Shown: positions 1 to 12,540 of the stretch, piece by piece
How the letters are laid out: each line of letters opens with the position of its first letter
Numbering within the stretch: position 1 is the first letter of the stretch
Source of the DNA: Nymphaea colorata
Taxonomy: Eukaryota > Streptophyta > Magnoliopsida > Nymphaeales > Nymphaeaceae
Length of the DNA: 64,000 nucleotides
Assembly (NCBI RefSeq): GCF_008831285.2
Contig: NC_045151.1
Location: 4,213,544 to 4,277,543 of the forward strand
Reading direction: 5' to 3'
Notes under the pieces: generated by a model
Told to the model about the DNA's origin: nothing
Databases searched by the model: none
What the model saw: only the letters and a program-made list of their open reading frames with translations
Made by a program: the position numbers and the translations under genes

Positions 1-1216
1 CCTAGTGTGTTTCACTGTTTATTACTTCTATAAAGAACGATTTAAATGATTGAAATCACCAGTTCATATAGTTAAAAATGAAATCTATGCATTAGTTTCT
101 TCCCTAGAAATAAACTTGTCGTTACATCTATAGTCCGCGAAATAAGCGATTGAAATCAGTTGTTCGTATAAACACGAGTGTGATTTAAGCGATTCATTTG
201 ATCACACATATTTAAATGAATGTTTTTAACTTGTTAATACATCCATTTTGAATGATTTATTTGATCGAAATCACGAGTTTGTACAAGAATGAATAATAAG
301 ATTCAAGTCGTTAATGTGCTCCTCTATATTTAATCTAATGTGTTTCACTTGTTATTACATGTGTAACGAACGATTTAAATGATTAAAATCCCAAGTTCAT
401 AAGAATGCAAGTGGGATCTATGCTTTTGTTTGAACCCTTTTACTTAATTCAATGAGTTCTCGTAATGAAACGAATAAAAAGTTCTGCTTATTAGACTAAC
501 TAGAAGCATCAAACTAATGTATACATCAGATTTGTGTCCATATTAATTGGTGATTTCAATCATTTAAATCATTACTTATACATGTATTAACAAGTGAAAC
601 ACTTTAGATTAACTATAAAAGAGGAAATGAACCACTTGAATTTCGTTCATTTTCATGCAAACTTGTGATTTAAATCAACTAAATCATTCAATGTGGATGT
701 AGCAACAAGTTACTCACATTCAATGAAATATGCGTGCTCAGATGAATCGCTTAAATCCCACTCGTATTGATACAAACTTGTGATTTCAATTCATTAGAAC
801 CTTACTATTGATGTAATTACAAGTTTAACTCATTGGATTGACTACAAGAGATCAAACTAATGCGTAGATCCCATTTAAATCCATTTGGACTTGTGATTTC
901 AATCAACAAAATCAATCACTGTACATGTAATAACAAGTGAAATGCATTAGGCTAATGATAAGCGATGAAACGAATGACGTGAATCTCATTTTTTCATACA
1001 AACTTTTAGTTTGAACCATTTAAATCATTTGTTATGGATGTAAAAACAAGCGAAACACATTATATTAACTGAAATACAGCAAGTGAATAACTTAAATGTC
1101 TTTTATGTACATACAAGCTTGTGATTTCATTCCACTAAATCATTCAACATGCATGTTTAAGCACATTCACGCATTAGTTTGTGATTCAAGTCATTCAATT
1201 GATCCCTTATAGTTAG
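1..1216 (+). repeat. Array A unit 1, type a1
   Basis: Full-length 1,216 bp unit starting at the window edge. It lacks the TACTTAATCGAAAG segment (CCCTAGAAATAAAC near 103-115), which marks it as a1. Forward subrepeats occupy about 1-440. Reverse subrepeats follow from about 500 to 1,180. It is nearly identical to the unit at 2410. Confidence 0.92.
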
Positions 1217-2409
1217 GCTAATGTGTTCCACTGTTTATTACTTCTATAAAGAACGATTTAAATGATTGAAATCACCACTTCATATAGTTAAAAATGGAAT
1301 CTATGCATTAGTTTCATCTCTAGTACTTAATCGAAAGAAATAAACTTGTCGTTACATCTATAGTACGCGATGTAAGCGATTGAAATCAGTTGTTCGTATA
1401 AACACGATTGGGATTTAAGCGATTCATTTGATCACACTTTTAATTGTATGTTTTTAAGTTGTTAGTTCATCCATTTTGAATTATTTATTTGATCGAAATC
1501 ACAAGTTTGTACGAGAATGAATAAGATTCTAGTCGTTAGCTTCCCTATATTTAATCTAATGTGTTTCGCTTGTTATTATATGTCTAACGAACGATTTAAA
1601 TGATCGAAATCACAAGTTCATATGGATACAAATGGGATCTATGCTTTTGTTTGACCCGTTTTACTTAATTCAATGAGTTCTCGTATTGAAACGAACAAAA
1701 AGTTCTACTTATTTGACTAACTAGAAGCATCAAACTAATGTATATGAATTGGTGATTTCAATCCTTACTTATACATGTAATACCAACTGATACACATTAG
1801 ATTAACTATAAAAGAGCAAATGAACCACTTGAATTTTGTTCATTTTCATGCAGACTTGTGATTTAAATCCACTAAATCAGTCAACGTGGATGTAGCAACA
1901 AGTTAATCACATTCAATGAAATATGCGTGCTTAGATGAATCGCTTAAATCTCACTCGTATTGATACAAACTTGTGATTTCAATTCATTAGATCCTTACTA
2001 TTGATGTAACTACAAGTTCAACTCATTGGATTGACTACAAGAGATCAAACTAATGCGTAGATCCCATTTGCATCTATTTGAACTTGTGATTTCAATCAAC
2101 AAAATCGATCAATGTACATGTAATAACAAGTGAAACGCATTAGGCTAATGATAAACGATCAAACGAATGACGTGAATCTCATTTTTTCTTACAAACTTTT
2201 AGTTTGAACCATTTAAATCACTCGTTATAGATGTAAAAACAAGCGAAACACATTATATTAACTGAAATAAAGCAAGTAGATAATTGAAATGTCTTTTATG
2301 TACATACAAGCTTGTGATTTCATATCACTAAATCATTCAACATGCATGTTCAAGCACATTCACGCATTAGTTTGTCATTCAAGTCATTCAATTGTTCCCT
2401 TATGGTTAA
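1217..2409 (+). repeat. Array A unit 2, type a2
   Basis: This 1,193 bp a2 unit has TACTTAATCGAAAG near 1324-1337. It is about 20 bp shorter than the a2 unit at 3626 because a stretch including CATCAGATTTGTGTCC is missing near 1740-1745, where TGTAT joins ATGAATTGG directly. It forms the second half of the first 2.4 kb higher-order repeat. Confidence 0.92.
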
Positions 2410-2855
2410 CCTAGTGTGTTTCACTGTTTATTACTTCTATAAAGAACGATTTAAATGATTGAAATCACCAGTTAATATAGTTAAAAATGAAATCTATGCA
2501 TTAGTTTCATCTCTAGAAATAAACTTGTCGTTACATCTATAGTCCGCGAAATAAGCGATTGAAATCAATTGTTCGTATAAACACGAGTGTGATTTAAGCG
2601 ATTCATTTGATCACACATATTTGAATGAATGTTTTTAACTTGTTAATACATCCATTTTGAATGATTTATTTGATCGAAATCACGAGTTTGTACAAGAATG
2701 AATAATAAGATTCAAGTCGTTAATGTGCTCCTCTATATTTAATCTAATGTGTTTCACTTGTTATTACATGTGTAACGAACGATTTAAATGATTGAAATCC
2801 CAAGTTCATAAGAATGCAAGTGGGATCTATGCTTTTGTTTGAACCCTTTTACTTA
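2410..2855 (+). repeat. Forward-orientation subrepeat block (about 4 subrepeats) of array A
   Basis: Four successive stretches share the layout GTGTTTCACTTGTTATTAC, then a TTTAAATGATTGAAATC-like core, then an ATTCAAGTCATTCATTTG-like tail, at spacings of roughly 105-120 bp. Subrepeats within a block are clearly related but diverged. Boundaries are approximate. Confidence 0.75.
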
Positions 2856-2904
2856 ATTCATTGAGTTCTCGTAATGAAACGAATAAAAAGTTCTGCTTAT
2901 TGGA

Positions 2905-3590
2905 CTAACTAGAAGCATCAAACTAATGTATACATCAGATTTGTGTCCATATTAATTGGTGATTTCAATCATTTAAATCATTACTTATACATGTATTAAC
3001 AAGTGAAACACTTTAGATTAACTATAAAAGAGGAAATGAACCACTTGAATTTCGTTCATTTTCATGCAAACTTTTGATTTAAATCAACTAAATCATTCAA
3101 TGTGGATGTAGCAACAAGTTACTCACATTCAATGAAATATGCGTGCTCAGATGAATCGCTTAAATCCCACTCGTATTGATACAAACTTGTGATTTCAATT
3201 CATTAGAACCTTACTATTGATGTAATTACAACTTTAACTCATTGGATTGACTACAAGAGATCAAACTAATGCGTAGATCCCATTTAAATTCATTTGGACT
3301 TGTGATTTCAATCAACAAAATCAATCACTGTACATGTAATAACAAGTGAAATGCATTAGGCTAATGATAAGCGATGAAACGAATGACGTGAATCTCATTT
3401 TTTCATACAAACTTTTAGTTTGAACCATTTAAATCATTTGTTATGGATGTAAAAACAAGCGAAACACATTATATTAACTGAAATACAGCAAGTGAATAAC
3501 TTAAATGTCTTTTATGTACATACAAGCTTGTGATTTCATTCCACTAAATCATTCAACATGCATGTTTAAGCACATTCACGCATTAGTTTG
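2905..3590 (-). repeat. Reverse-orientation subrepeat block (about 6 subrepeats) of array A
   Basis: Successive copies of ACTTGTGATTTCAATC-like cores, at about 2957, 3073, 3187, 3300, 3416 (as CTTTTAGTTTGAACC) and 3528, are the reverse complement of the forward core. Each is followed by an AATAACAAGTGAAACGCATT-like segment, the reverse complement of the forward subrepeat start. Boundaries are approximate. Confidence 0.75.
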
Positions 3591-3625
3591 TGATTCAAGT
3601 CATTCAATTGATCCCTTATAGTTAG

Positions 3626-4837
3626 GCTAATGTGTTGCACTGTTTATTACTTCTATAAAGAACGATTTAAATGATTGAAATCACCACTTCATATAGTTAA
3701 AAATGGAATCTATGCATTAGTTTCATCTCTAGTACTTAATCGAAAGAAATAAACTTGTCGTTACATCTATAGTACGCGATGTAAGCGATTGAAATCAGTT
3801 GTTCGTATAAACACGATTGGGATTTAAGCGATTCATTTGATCACACTTTTAATTGTATGTTTTTAAGTTGTTAGTTCATCCATTTTGAATTATTTATTTG
3901 ATCGAAATCACAAGTTTGTACGAGAATGAATAAGATTCTAGTCGTTAGCTTCCCTATATTTAATCTAATGTGTTTCGCTTGTTATTATATGTCTAACGAA
4001 CGATTTAAATGATCGAAATCACAAGTTCATATGGATACAAATGGGATCTATGCTTTTGTTTGACCCGTTTTACTTAATTCAATGAGTTCTCGTATTGAAA
4101 CGAACAAAAAGTTCTACTTATTTGACTAACTAGAAGCATCAAACTAATGTATACATCAGATTTGTGTCCATATGAATTGGTGATTTCAATCCTTACTTAT
4201 ACATGTAATAACAACTGAAACACATTAGATTAACTATAAAAGAGCAAATGAACCACTTGAATTTTGTTCATTTTCATGCAGACTTGTGATTTAAATCCAC
4301 TAAATCAGTCAACGTGGATGTAGCAACAAGTTAATCACATTCAATGAAATATGCGTGCTCAGATGAATCGCTTAAATCGCACTCGTATTGATACAAACTT
4401 GTGATTTCAATTCATTAGATCCTTACTATTGATGTAACTACAAGTTCAACTCATTGGATTGACTACAAGAGATCAAACTAATGCGTAGATCCCATTTGCA
4501 TCCATTTGAACTTGTGATTTCAATCAACAAAATCGATCATTGTACATGTAATAACAAGTGAAACGCATTAGGCTAATGATAAGCGATCAAACGAATGACG
4601 TGAATCTCATTTTTTCTTACAAACTTTTAGTTTGAACCATTTAAATCATTCGTTATAGATGTAAAAACAAGCGAAACACATTATATTAATTGAAAGACAG
4701 CAAGTAGATAATTGAAATGTCTTTTATGTACATACAAGCTTGTGATTTCATATCACTAAATCATTCAACATGCATGTTCAAGCACATTCACGCATTAGTT
4801 TGTCATTCAAGTCATTCAATTGATCCCTTATGGTTAA
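3626..4837 (+). repeat. Array A unit 4, type a2
   Basis: Full-length 1,212 bp a2 unit with TACTTAATCGAAAG near 3733-3746. It includes the CATCAGATTTGTGTCC segment that is missing from the a2 unit at 1217. Confidence 0.92.
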
Positions 4838-6052
4838 CCTAGTGTGTTTCACTGTTTATTACTTCTACAAAGAACGATTTAAATGATTGAAATCACCAGT
4901 TTATATAGTTAAAAATGAAATCTATGCATTAGTTTCATCCCTAGAAATAAACTTGTCGTTACATCTATAGTCCGCAAATAAGCGATTGAAATCAATTGTT
5001 CGTATAAACACGAGTGTGATTTAAGCGATTCATTTGATCACACATATTTAAATGAATGTTTTTAACTTGTTAATACATCCATTTTGAATGATTTATTTGA
5101 TCGAAATCACGAGTTTGTACAAGAATGAATAATAAGATTCAAGTCGTTAATGTGCTCCTCTATATTTAATCTAATGTGTTTCACTTGTTATTACATGTGT
5201 AACGAACGATTTAAATGATTCAAATCCCAAGTTCATAAGAATGCAAGTGGGATCTATGCTTTTGTTTGAACCCTTTTACTTAATTCAATGAGTTCTCGTA
5301 ATCAAACGAATAAAAAGTTCTGCTTATTGGACTAACTAGAAGCATCAAACTAATGTATACATCAGATTTGTGTCCATATGAATTGGTGATTTCAATCATT
5401 TAAATCATTACTTATACATGTATTAACAAGTGAAACACTTTAGATTAACTATAAAAGAGGAAATGAACCACTTGAATTTTGTTTATTTTCATGCAAACTT
5501 GTGATTTAAATCCACTAAATCACTCAACGTGGATGTAGCAACAAGTTAATCACATTCAATAAAATATGCGTGCTCTGATGAATCGTTTGAATCCCACTCG
5601 TATTGATACAAACTTGTAATTTCAATTCATTAGAACCTTACTATTGATGTAATTACAAGTTCAACTCATTGGATTGACTACAAGAGATCAAACTAATGCG
5701 TAGATCGCATTTAAATCCATTTCGACTTGTGATTTCAATCAACAAAATCAATCACTGTACATGTAATAACAAGTGAAATGCATTAGGCTAATGATAAGCG
5801 ATGAAACGAATGACGTGAATCTCATTTTTTCATACAAACTTTTAGTTTGAACCATTTAAATCATTTGTTATGGATGTAAAAACAAGCGAAACACATTATA
5901 TTAACTGAAATACAGCAAGTGAATAACTTAAATGTCTTTTATGTACATACAAGCTTGTGATTTCATTCCACTAAATCATTCAACATGCATGTTTAAGCAC
6001 ATTCACGCATTAGTTTGTGATTCAAGTCATTCAATTGATCCCTTATAGTTAG
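4838..6052 (+). repeat. Array A unit 5, type a1
   Basis: This 1,215 bp a1 unit has a reverse block around 5480-5560 with a2-like variants (TCCACTAAATCACTCAACG followed by GTTAATCAC), whereas earlier a1 units read AACTAAATCATTCAATG. This suggests patchy exchange between a1 and a2. Confidence 0.88.
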
Positions 6053-7263
6053 GCTAATGTGTTCCACTGTTTATTACTTCTATAAAGAACGATTTAAATG
6101 ATTGAAATCACCACTTCATATAGTTAAAAATGGAATCTATGCATTAGTTTCATCTCTAGTACTTAATCGAAAGAAATAAACTTGTCGTTACATCTATAGT
6201 ACGTGATATAAGCGATTGAAATCAGTTGTTCGTATAAACACGATTGGGATTTAAGCGATTCATTTGATCACACTTTTAATTGAATATTTTTAACTTGTTA
6301 GTTCATCCATTTTGAATGATTTATTTGATCGAAATCACAAGTTTGTACGAGAATGAATAAGATTCTAGTCGTTAGCTTCCCTATATTTAATCTAATGTGT
6401 TTCGCCTGTTATTATATGTCTAACGAACGATTTAAATGATCGAAATCACAAGTTCATACGGATACAAATGGCATCTATGCTTTTGTTTGACCCGTTTTAC
6501 TTAATTCAATGAGTTCTCGTATTGAAACGAACAAAAAGTTCTACTTATTTGACTAACTAGAAGCATCAAACTAATGTATACATCAGATTTGTGTCCATAT
6601 GAATTGGTGATTTCAATCCTTACTTATACATGTAATAACAACTGATACACATTAGATTAACTATAAAAGAGCAAATGAACCACTTGAATTTTGTTCATTT
6701 TCATGCAGACTTGTGATTTAAATCCACTAAATCAGTCAACGTGGATGTAGCAACAAGTTAATCACATTCAATGAAATATGCGTGCTCAGATGAATCGCTT
6801 AAATCCCACTCGTATTGATACAAACTTGTGATTTCAATTCATTAGATCCTTACTATTGATGTAACTACAAGTTCAACTCATTGGATTGACTACAAGAGAT
6901 CAAACTAATGCGTAGATCCCATTTGCATCCATTTGAACTTGTGATTTCAATCAACAAAATCGATCATTGTACATGTAATAACAAGTGAAACGCATTAGGC
7001 TAATGATAAGCGATCAAACGAATGACGTGAATCTCATTTTTTTTACAAACTTTTAGTTTGAACCATTTAAATCATTCGTTATAGATGTAAAAACAAGCGA
7101 AACACATTATATTAACTGAAATACAGCAAGTAGATAATTGAAATGTCTTTTATGTACATACAAGCTTGTGATTTCATATCACTAAATCATTCAACATGCA
7201 TGTTCAAGCACATTCACGCATTAGTTTGTCATTCAAGTCATTCAATTGATCCCTTATGGTTAA
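6053..7263 (+). repeat. Array A unit 6, type a2
   Basis: This 1,211 bp a2 unit has TACTTAATCGAAAG near 6159-6172. It is the last member of three intact a1-a2 higher-order repeats. Confidence 0.9.
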
Positions 7264-8465
7264 CCTAGTGTGTTTCACTGTTTATTACTTCTATAAATAA
7301 CGATTTAAATGATTGAAATCACCAGTTCATATAGTTAAAAATGAAATCTATGCATTAGTTTCATCCCTAGAAATAAACTTCTCGTTACATATATAGCCGC
7401 GAATAAGCGATTGAAATCAATTGTTCGTATAAACACGAGTGTGATTTAAGCGATTCATTTGATCACACATATTTAAATGAATGTTTTTAACTTGTTAATA
7501 CATCCATTTTGAATGATTTATTTGATCGAAATCACGAGTTTGTACAAGAATGAATAATAAGATTCAAGTCGTTAATGTGCTCTTCTATATTTAATCTAAT
7601 GTGTTTCACTTGTTATTACATGTGTAACGAACGATTTAAATGATTCAAATCCAAAGTTCATAAGAATGCAAGTTGGATCTATGCTTTTGTTTGAACCCTT
7701 TTACTTAATTCAATGAGTTCTCGTAATCAAACGAATAAAAAGTTCTGCTTATTGGACTAACTAGAAGCATCAAACTAATGTATACATCAGATTTGTGTCA
7801 TATGAATTGGTGATTTCAATCCTTACTTATACATGTAATAACAACTGAACACATTAGATTAACTATAAAAGAGCAAATGAACCACTTGAATTTTGTTCAT
7901 TTTCATGCAGACTTGTGATTTAAATCCACTAAATCAGTCAACGTGGATGTAGCAACAAGTTAATCACATTCAATGAAATATGCGTGCTCAGATGAATCGC
8001 TTAAATCCCACTCGTATTGATACAAACTTGTGATTTCAATTCATTAGATCCTTACTATTGATGTAACTACAAGTTCAACTCATTGGATTGACTACAAGAG
8101 ATCAAACTAATGCGTAGATCCCATTTGCATCCATTTGAACTTGTGATTTCAATCAACAAAATCGATCATTGTACATGTAATAACAAGTGAAACGCATTAG
8201 GCTAATGATAAGCGATCAAACGAATGACGTGAATCTCATTTTTTTTACAAACTTTTAGTTTGAACCATTTAAATCATTCGTTATAGATGTAAAAACAAGC
8301 GAAACACATTATATTAACTGAAATACAGCAAGTAGATAATTGAAATGTCTTTTATGTACATACAAGCTTGTGATTTCATATCACTAAATCATTCAACATG
8401 CATGTTCAAGCACATTCACGCATTAGTTTGTCATTCAAGTCATTCAATTGATCCCTTATGGTTAA
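7264..8465 (+). repeat. Array A unit 7, a1/a2 hybrid
   Basis: The unit begins as a1 (CCTAGTGTG start, no TACTTAATCGAAAG). From about 7800 onward it reads as a2 (ATATGAATTGGTGATTTCAATCCTTACTT, given here as two parts: ATATGAATTGGTG and ATTTCAATCCTTACTT). The next unit is a1 again, so a1-a2 alternation is broken by loss of one unit length. Unequal exchange between a1 and a2 at the same position explains this. Single-base omissions first become common here, for example AACTGAACACATT near 7846 beside AACTGAAACAC and AACTGATACAC in other units. Confidence 0.85.
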
Positions 8466-9671
8466 CCTAGTGTGTTTCACTGTTTATTACTTATATAAAG
8501 AACGATTTAAATGATTGAAATCACCAGTTCATATAGTTAAAAATGAAATCTATGCATTAGTTTCATCCCTAGAAATAAACTTGTCGTTACATCTATAGTA
8601 CGCGATATAAGCGATTGAAATCAGTTGTTCGTATAAACACGAGTGTGATTTAAGCGATTCATTTGATCACACTATTTAAATGAATGTTTTTAACTTGTTA
8701 ATACATCCATTTTGAATGATTTATTTGATCGAAATCACGAGTTTGTACAAGAATGAATATAAGATTCAAGTCGTTAATGTGCTCCTCTATATTTAATCTA
8801 ATGTGTTTCACTTGTTATTACATGTGTAACGAACGATTTAAATGATTCAAATCCAAGTTCATAAGAATGCAAGTGGGATCTATGCTTTTGTTTGAACCCT
8901 TTTACTTAATTCAATGAGTTCTCGTAATGAAACGAATAAAAAGTTCTGCTTATTGGACTAACTAGAAGCATCAAACTAATGTATACATCAGATTTGTGTC
9001 CATATGAATTGGTGATTTCAATCATTAAATCATTACTTATACATGTATAACAAGTGAAACACTTTAGATTAACTATAAAAGAGCAAATGAACCACTTGAA
9101 TTTTGTTCATTTTCATGCAGACTTGTGATTTAAATCCACTAAATCATTCAACGTGGATGTAGCAACAAGTTAATCACATTCAATGAAATATGCGTGCTCA
9201 GATGAATCGCTTAAATCCCACTCGTATTGATACAAACTTGTGATTTCAATTCATTAGATCCTTACTATTGATGTAACTACAAGTTCAACTCATTGGATTG
9301 ACTACAAGAGATCAAACTAATGCGTAGATCCCATTTGATCCATTTGAACTTGTGATTTCAATCAACAAAATCGATCATTGTACATGTAATAACAAGTGAA
9401 ACGCATTAGGCTAATGATAAGCGATCAAACGAATGACGTGAATCTCATTTTTTCTTACAAACTTTTAGTTTGAACCATTTAAATCATTCGTTATAGATGT
9501 AAAAACAAGCGAAACACATTATATTAACTGAAATACAGCAAGTGATAATTGAAATGTCTTTTATGTACATACAAGCTTGTGATTCATTCACTAAATCATT
9601 CAACATGCATGTTAAGCACATTCACGCATTAGTTTGTGATTCAAGTCATTCAATTGATCCCTTATAGTTAG
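8466..9671 (+). repeat. Array A unit 8, type a1 with mixed variants
   Basis: This 1,206 bp unit starts as a1 but carries a2-like bases in the middle (GTACGCGATATAAGC near 8598; TTTTGTTCATTTTCATGCAGAC near 9101). Several single bases are missing at sites that differ between a1 and a2, such as CATGTTAAGC near 9609. It may be a blended consensus. Confidence 0.8.
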
Positions 9672-10879
9672 GCTAATGTGTTCCACTGTTTATTACTTCT
9701 ATAAAGAACGATTTAAATGATTGAAATCACCACTTCATATAGTTAAAAATGAATCTATGCATTAGTTTCATCTCTAGTACTTAATCGAAAAAATAAACTT
9801 GTCGTTACATCTATAGTATGCGATATAAGCGATTGAAATCAGTTGTTCGTATAAACACGATTGGGATTTAAGCGATTCATTTGATCACACTTTTAATTGA
9901 ATGTTTTTAACTTGTTAGTTCATCCATTTTGAATGATTTATTTGATCGAAATCACAAGTTTGTACGAGAATGAATAAGATTCTAGTCGTTAGCTTCCCTA
10001 TATTTAATCTAATGTGTTTCGCTTGTTATTATATGTCTAACGAACGATTTAAATGATCGAAATCACAAGTTCATATGATACAAATGGGATCTATGCTTTT
10101 GTTTGACCCGTTTTACTTAATTCAATGAGTTCTCGTATTGAAACGAACAAAAAGTTCTACTTATTTGACTAACTAGAAGCATCAAACTAATGTATACATC
10201 AGATTTGTGTCCATATGAATTGGTGATTTCAATCATTACTTATACATGTAATAACAACTGAAACACATTAGATTAACTATAAAAGAGCAAATGAACCACT
10301 TGAATTTTGTTCATTTTCATGCAGACTTGTGATTTAAATCCACTAAATCAGTCAACGTGGATGTAGCAACAAGTTAATCACATTCAATGAAATATGCGTG
10401 CTCAGATGAATCGCTTAAATCCCACTCGTATTGATACAAACTTGTGATTTCAATTCATTAGATCCTTACTATTGATGTAACTACAAGTTCAACTCATTGG
10501 ATTGACTACAAGAGATCAAACTAATGCGTAGATCCCATTTGCATCCATTTGAACTTGTGATTTCAATCAACAAAATCGATCATTGTACATGTAATAACAA
10601 GTGAAACGCATTAGGCTAATGATAAGCGATCAAACGAATGACGTGAATCTCATTTTTTCTTACAAACTTTTAGTTTGAACCATTTAAATCATTCGTTATA
10701 GATGTAAAAACAAGCGAAACACATTATATTAACTGAAAGACAGCAAGTAGATAATTGAAATGTCTTTTATGTACATACAAGCTTGTGATTTCATATCACT
10801 TAATCATTCAACATGCATGTTAAGCACATTCACGCATTAGTTTGTCATTCAAGTCATTCAATTGATCCCTTATGGTTAA
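9672..10879 (+). repeat. Array A unit 9, type a2
   Basis: This 1,208 bp a2 unit has TACTTAATCGAAAA near 9778. It also shows CATGTTAAGC near 10816, the dropped-base form of CATGTTCAAGC and CATGTTTAAGC. Confidence 0.86.
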
Positions 10880-11952
10880 CCTAGTGTGTTTCACTGTTTA
10901 TTACTTCTATAAAAACGATTTAAATGATTGAAATCACCAGTTCATATAGTTAAAAATGAAATCTATGCATTAGTTTCATCCCTAGAAATAAACTTGTCGT
11001 TACATCTATAGTACGCGAATAAGCGATTGAAATCATTGTTCGTATAAACACGAGTGTGATTTAAGCGATTCATTTGATCACACATATTTAAATGAATGTT
11101 TTTAACTTGTTAATACATCCATTTTGAATGATTTATTTGATCGAAATCACGAGTTTGTACAAGAATGAATAATAGATTCAAGTCGTTAATGTGCTCCTCT
11201 ATATTTAATCTAATGTGTTTCACTTGTTATTACATGTGTAACGAACGATTTAAATGATTCAAATCCCAAGTTCATAAGAATGCAAGTGGGATCTATGCTT
11301 TTGTTTGAACCCTTTTACTTAATTCAATGAGTTCTCGTAATCAAACGAATAAAAAGTTCTGCTTATTGGACTAACTAGAAGCATCAAACTAATGTATACA
11401 TCAGATTTGTGTCCATATGAATTGGTGATTTCAATCATTTAAATCATTACTTATACATGTATTACAAGTGAAACACTTTAGATTAACTATAAAAGAGGAA
11501 ATGAACCACTTGAATTTCGTTCATTTTCATGCAAACTTGTGATTTAAATCCACTAAATCATTCAACGTGGATGTAGCAACAAGTTAATCACATTCAATGA
11601 AATATGCGTGCTCAGATGAATCGCTTAAATCCCACTCGTATTGATACAAACTTGTGATTTCAATTCATTAGAACCTTACTATTGATGTAATTACAAGTTC
11701 AACTCATTGGATTGACTACAAGAGATCAAACTAATGCGTAGATCCATTTAAATCCATTTGGACTTGTGATTTCAATCAACAAAATCAATCACTGTACATG
11801 TAATAACAAGTGAAATGCATTAGGCTAATGATAAGCGATGAAACGAATGACGTGAATTCATTTTTTCATACAAACTTTTAGTTTGAACCATTTAATCATT
11901 TGTTATGGATGTAAAAACAAGCGAAACACATTATATTAACTGAAATACAGCA
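10880..11952 (+). repeat. Array A unit 10, type a1, cut short in its fifth reverse subrepeat
   Basis: The unit is a normal a1 until GAAATACAGCAA at about 11952. The sequence then jumps into the tail of the first reverse subrepeat (ATGAACACTTGAATTTT). The two joined positions are homologous within the subrepeat (ATACAGCAAGTGAATAAC and AGAGCAAATGAACCAC), so subrepeat register is kept. Confidence 0.82.
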
Positions 11953-12540
11953 AATGAACACTTGAATTTTTTTTATTTTCATGCAGACTTGTGATTTAAA
12001 TCCACTAAATCAGTCAACGTGGATGTAGCAACAAGTTAATCACATTCAATGAAATATGCGTGCTCAGATGAATCCCTTAAATCCCACTCGTATTGATACA
12101 AACTTGTTATTTCAATTCATTAGATCCTTACTATTGATGTAACTACAAGTTCAACTCATTGGATTGACTACAAGAGATCAAACTTATACGTAGATCCCAT
12201 TTGCATCCATTTGAACTTGTGATTTCAATCAACAAAATTGATCATTGTACATGTAATAACAAGTGAAACGCATTAGGCTAATGATAAGCGATCAAACGAA
12301 TGACGTGAATCTCATTTTTTCTTACAAACTTTTAGTTTGAACCATTTAAATCATTCGTTATAGATGTAAAAACAAGCGAAACACATTATATTAACTGAAA
12401 TACAGCAAGTAGATAATTGAAATGTCTTTATGTACAAACAAGCTTGTGATTTCATATCACTACATCATTCAACATGATGTTTAAGCACATTCACGCATTA
12501 GTTTGTGATTCAAGTCATTCAATTGAACCCTTATGGTTAA
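11953..12540 (+). repeat. Partial array A unit (about 590 bp, reverse subrepeats only)
   Basis: This segment repeats the second half of an a2-like unit, from the tail of reverse subrepeat 1 to the unit end. It follows the junction near 11952 and ends at the next unit start (CCTAATGTGTTTCACTG, 12541). It looks like a partial duplication created by an exchange between subrepeats. Confidence 0.8.

Larger units (their letters stand above)
2410..3625 (+). repeat. Array A unit 3, type a1 (reference copy)
   Basis: Full-length 1,216 bp a1 unit, clean enough to serve as a reference. The forward block runs about 2410-2855, with cores such as TTAAATGATTGAAATCACC near 2452. The spacer is about 2855-2905. 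Reverse subrepeats run about 2905-3590, with cores such as GTGATTTCAATCATTTAAAT near 2959. A HindIII site, AAGCTT, lies in ACAAGCTTGTGATT near 3522. Confidence 0.92.
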
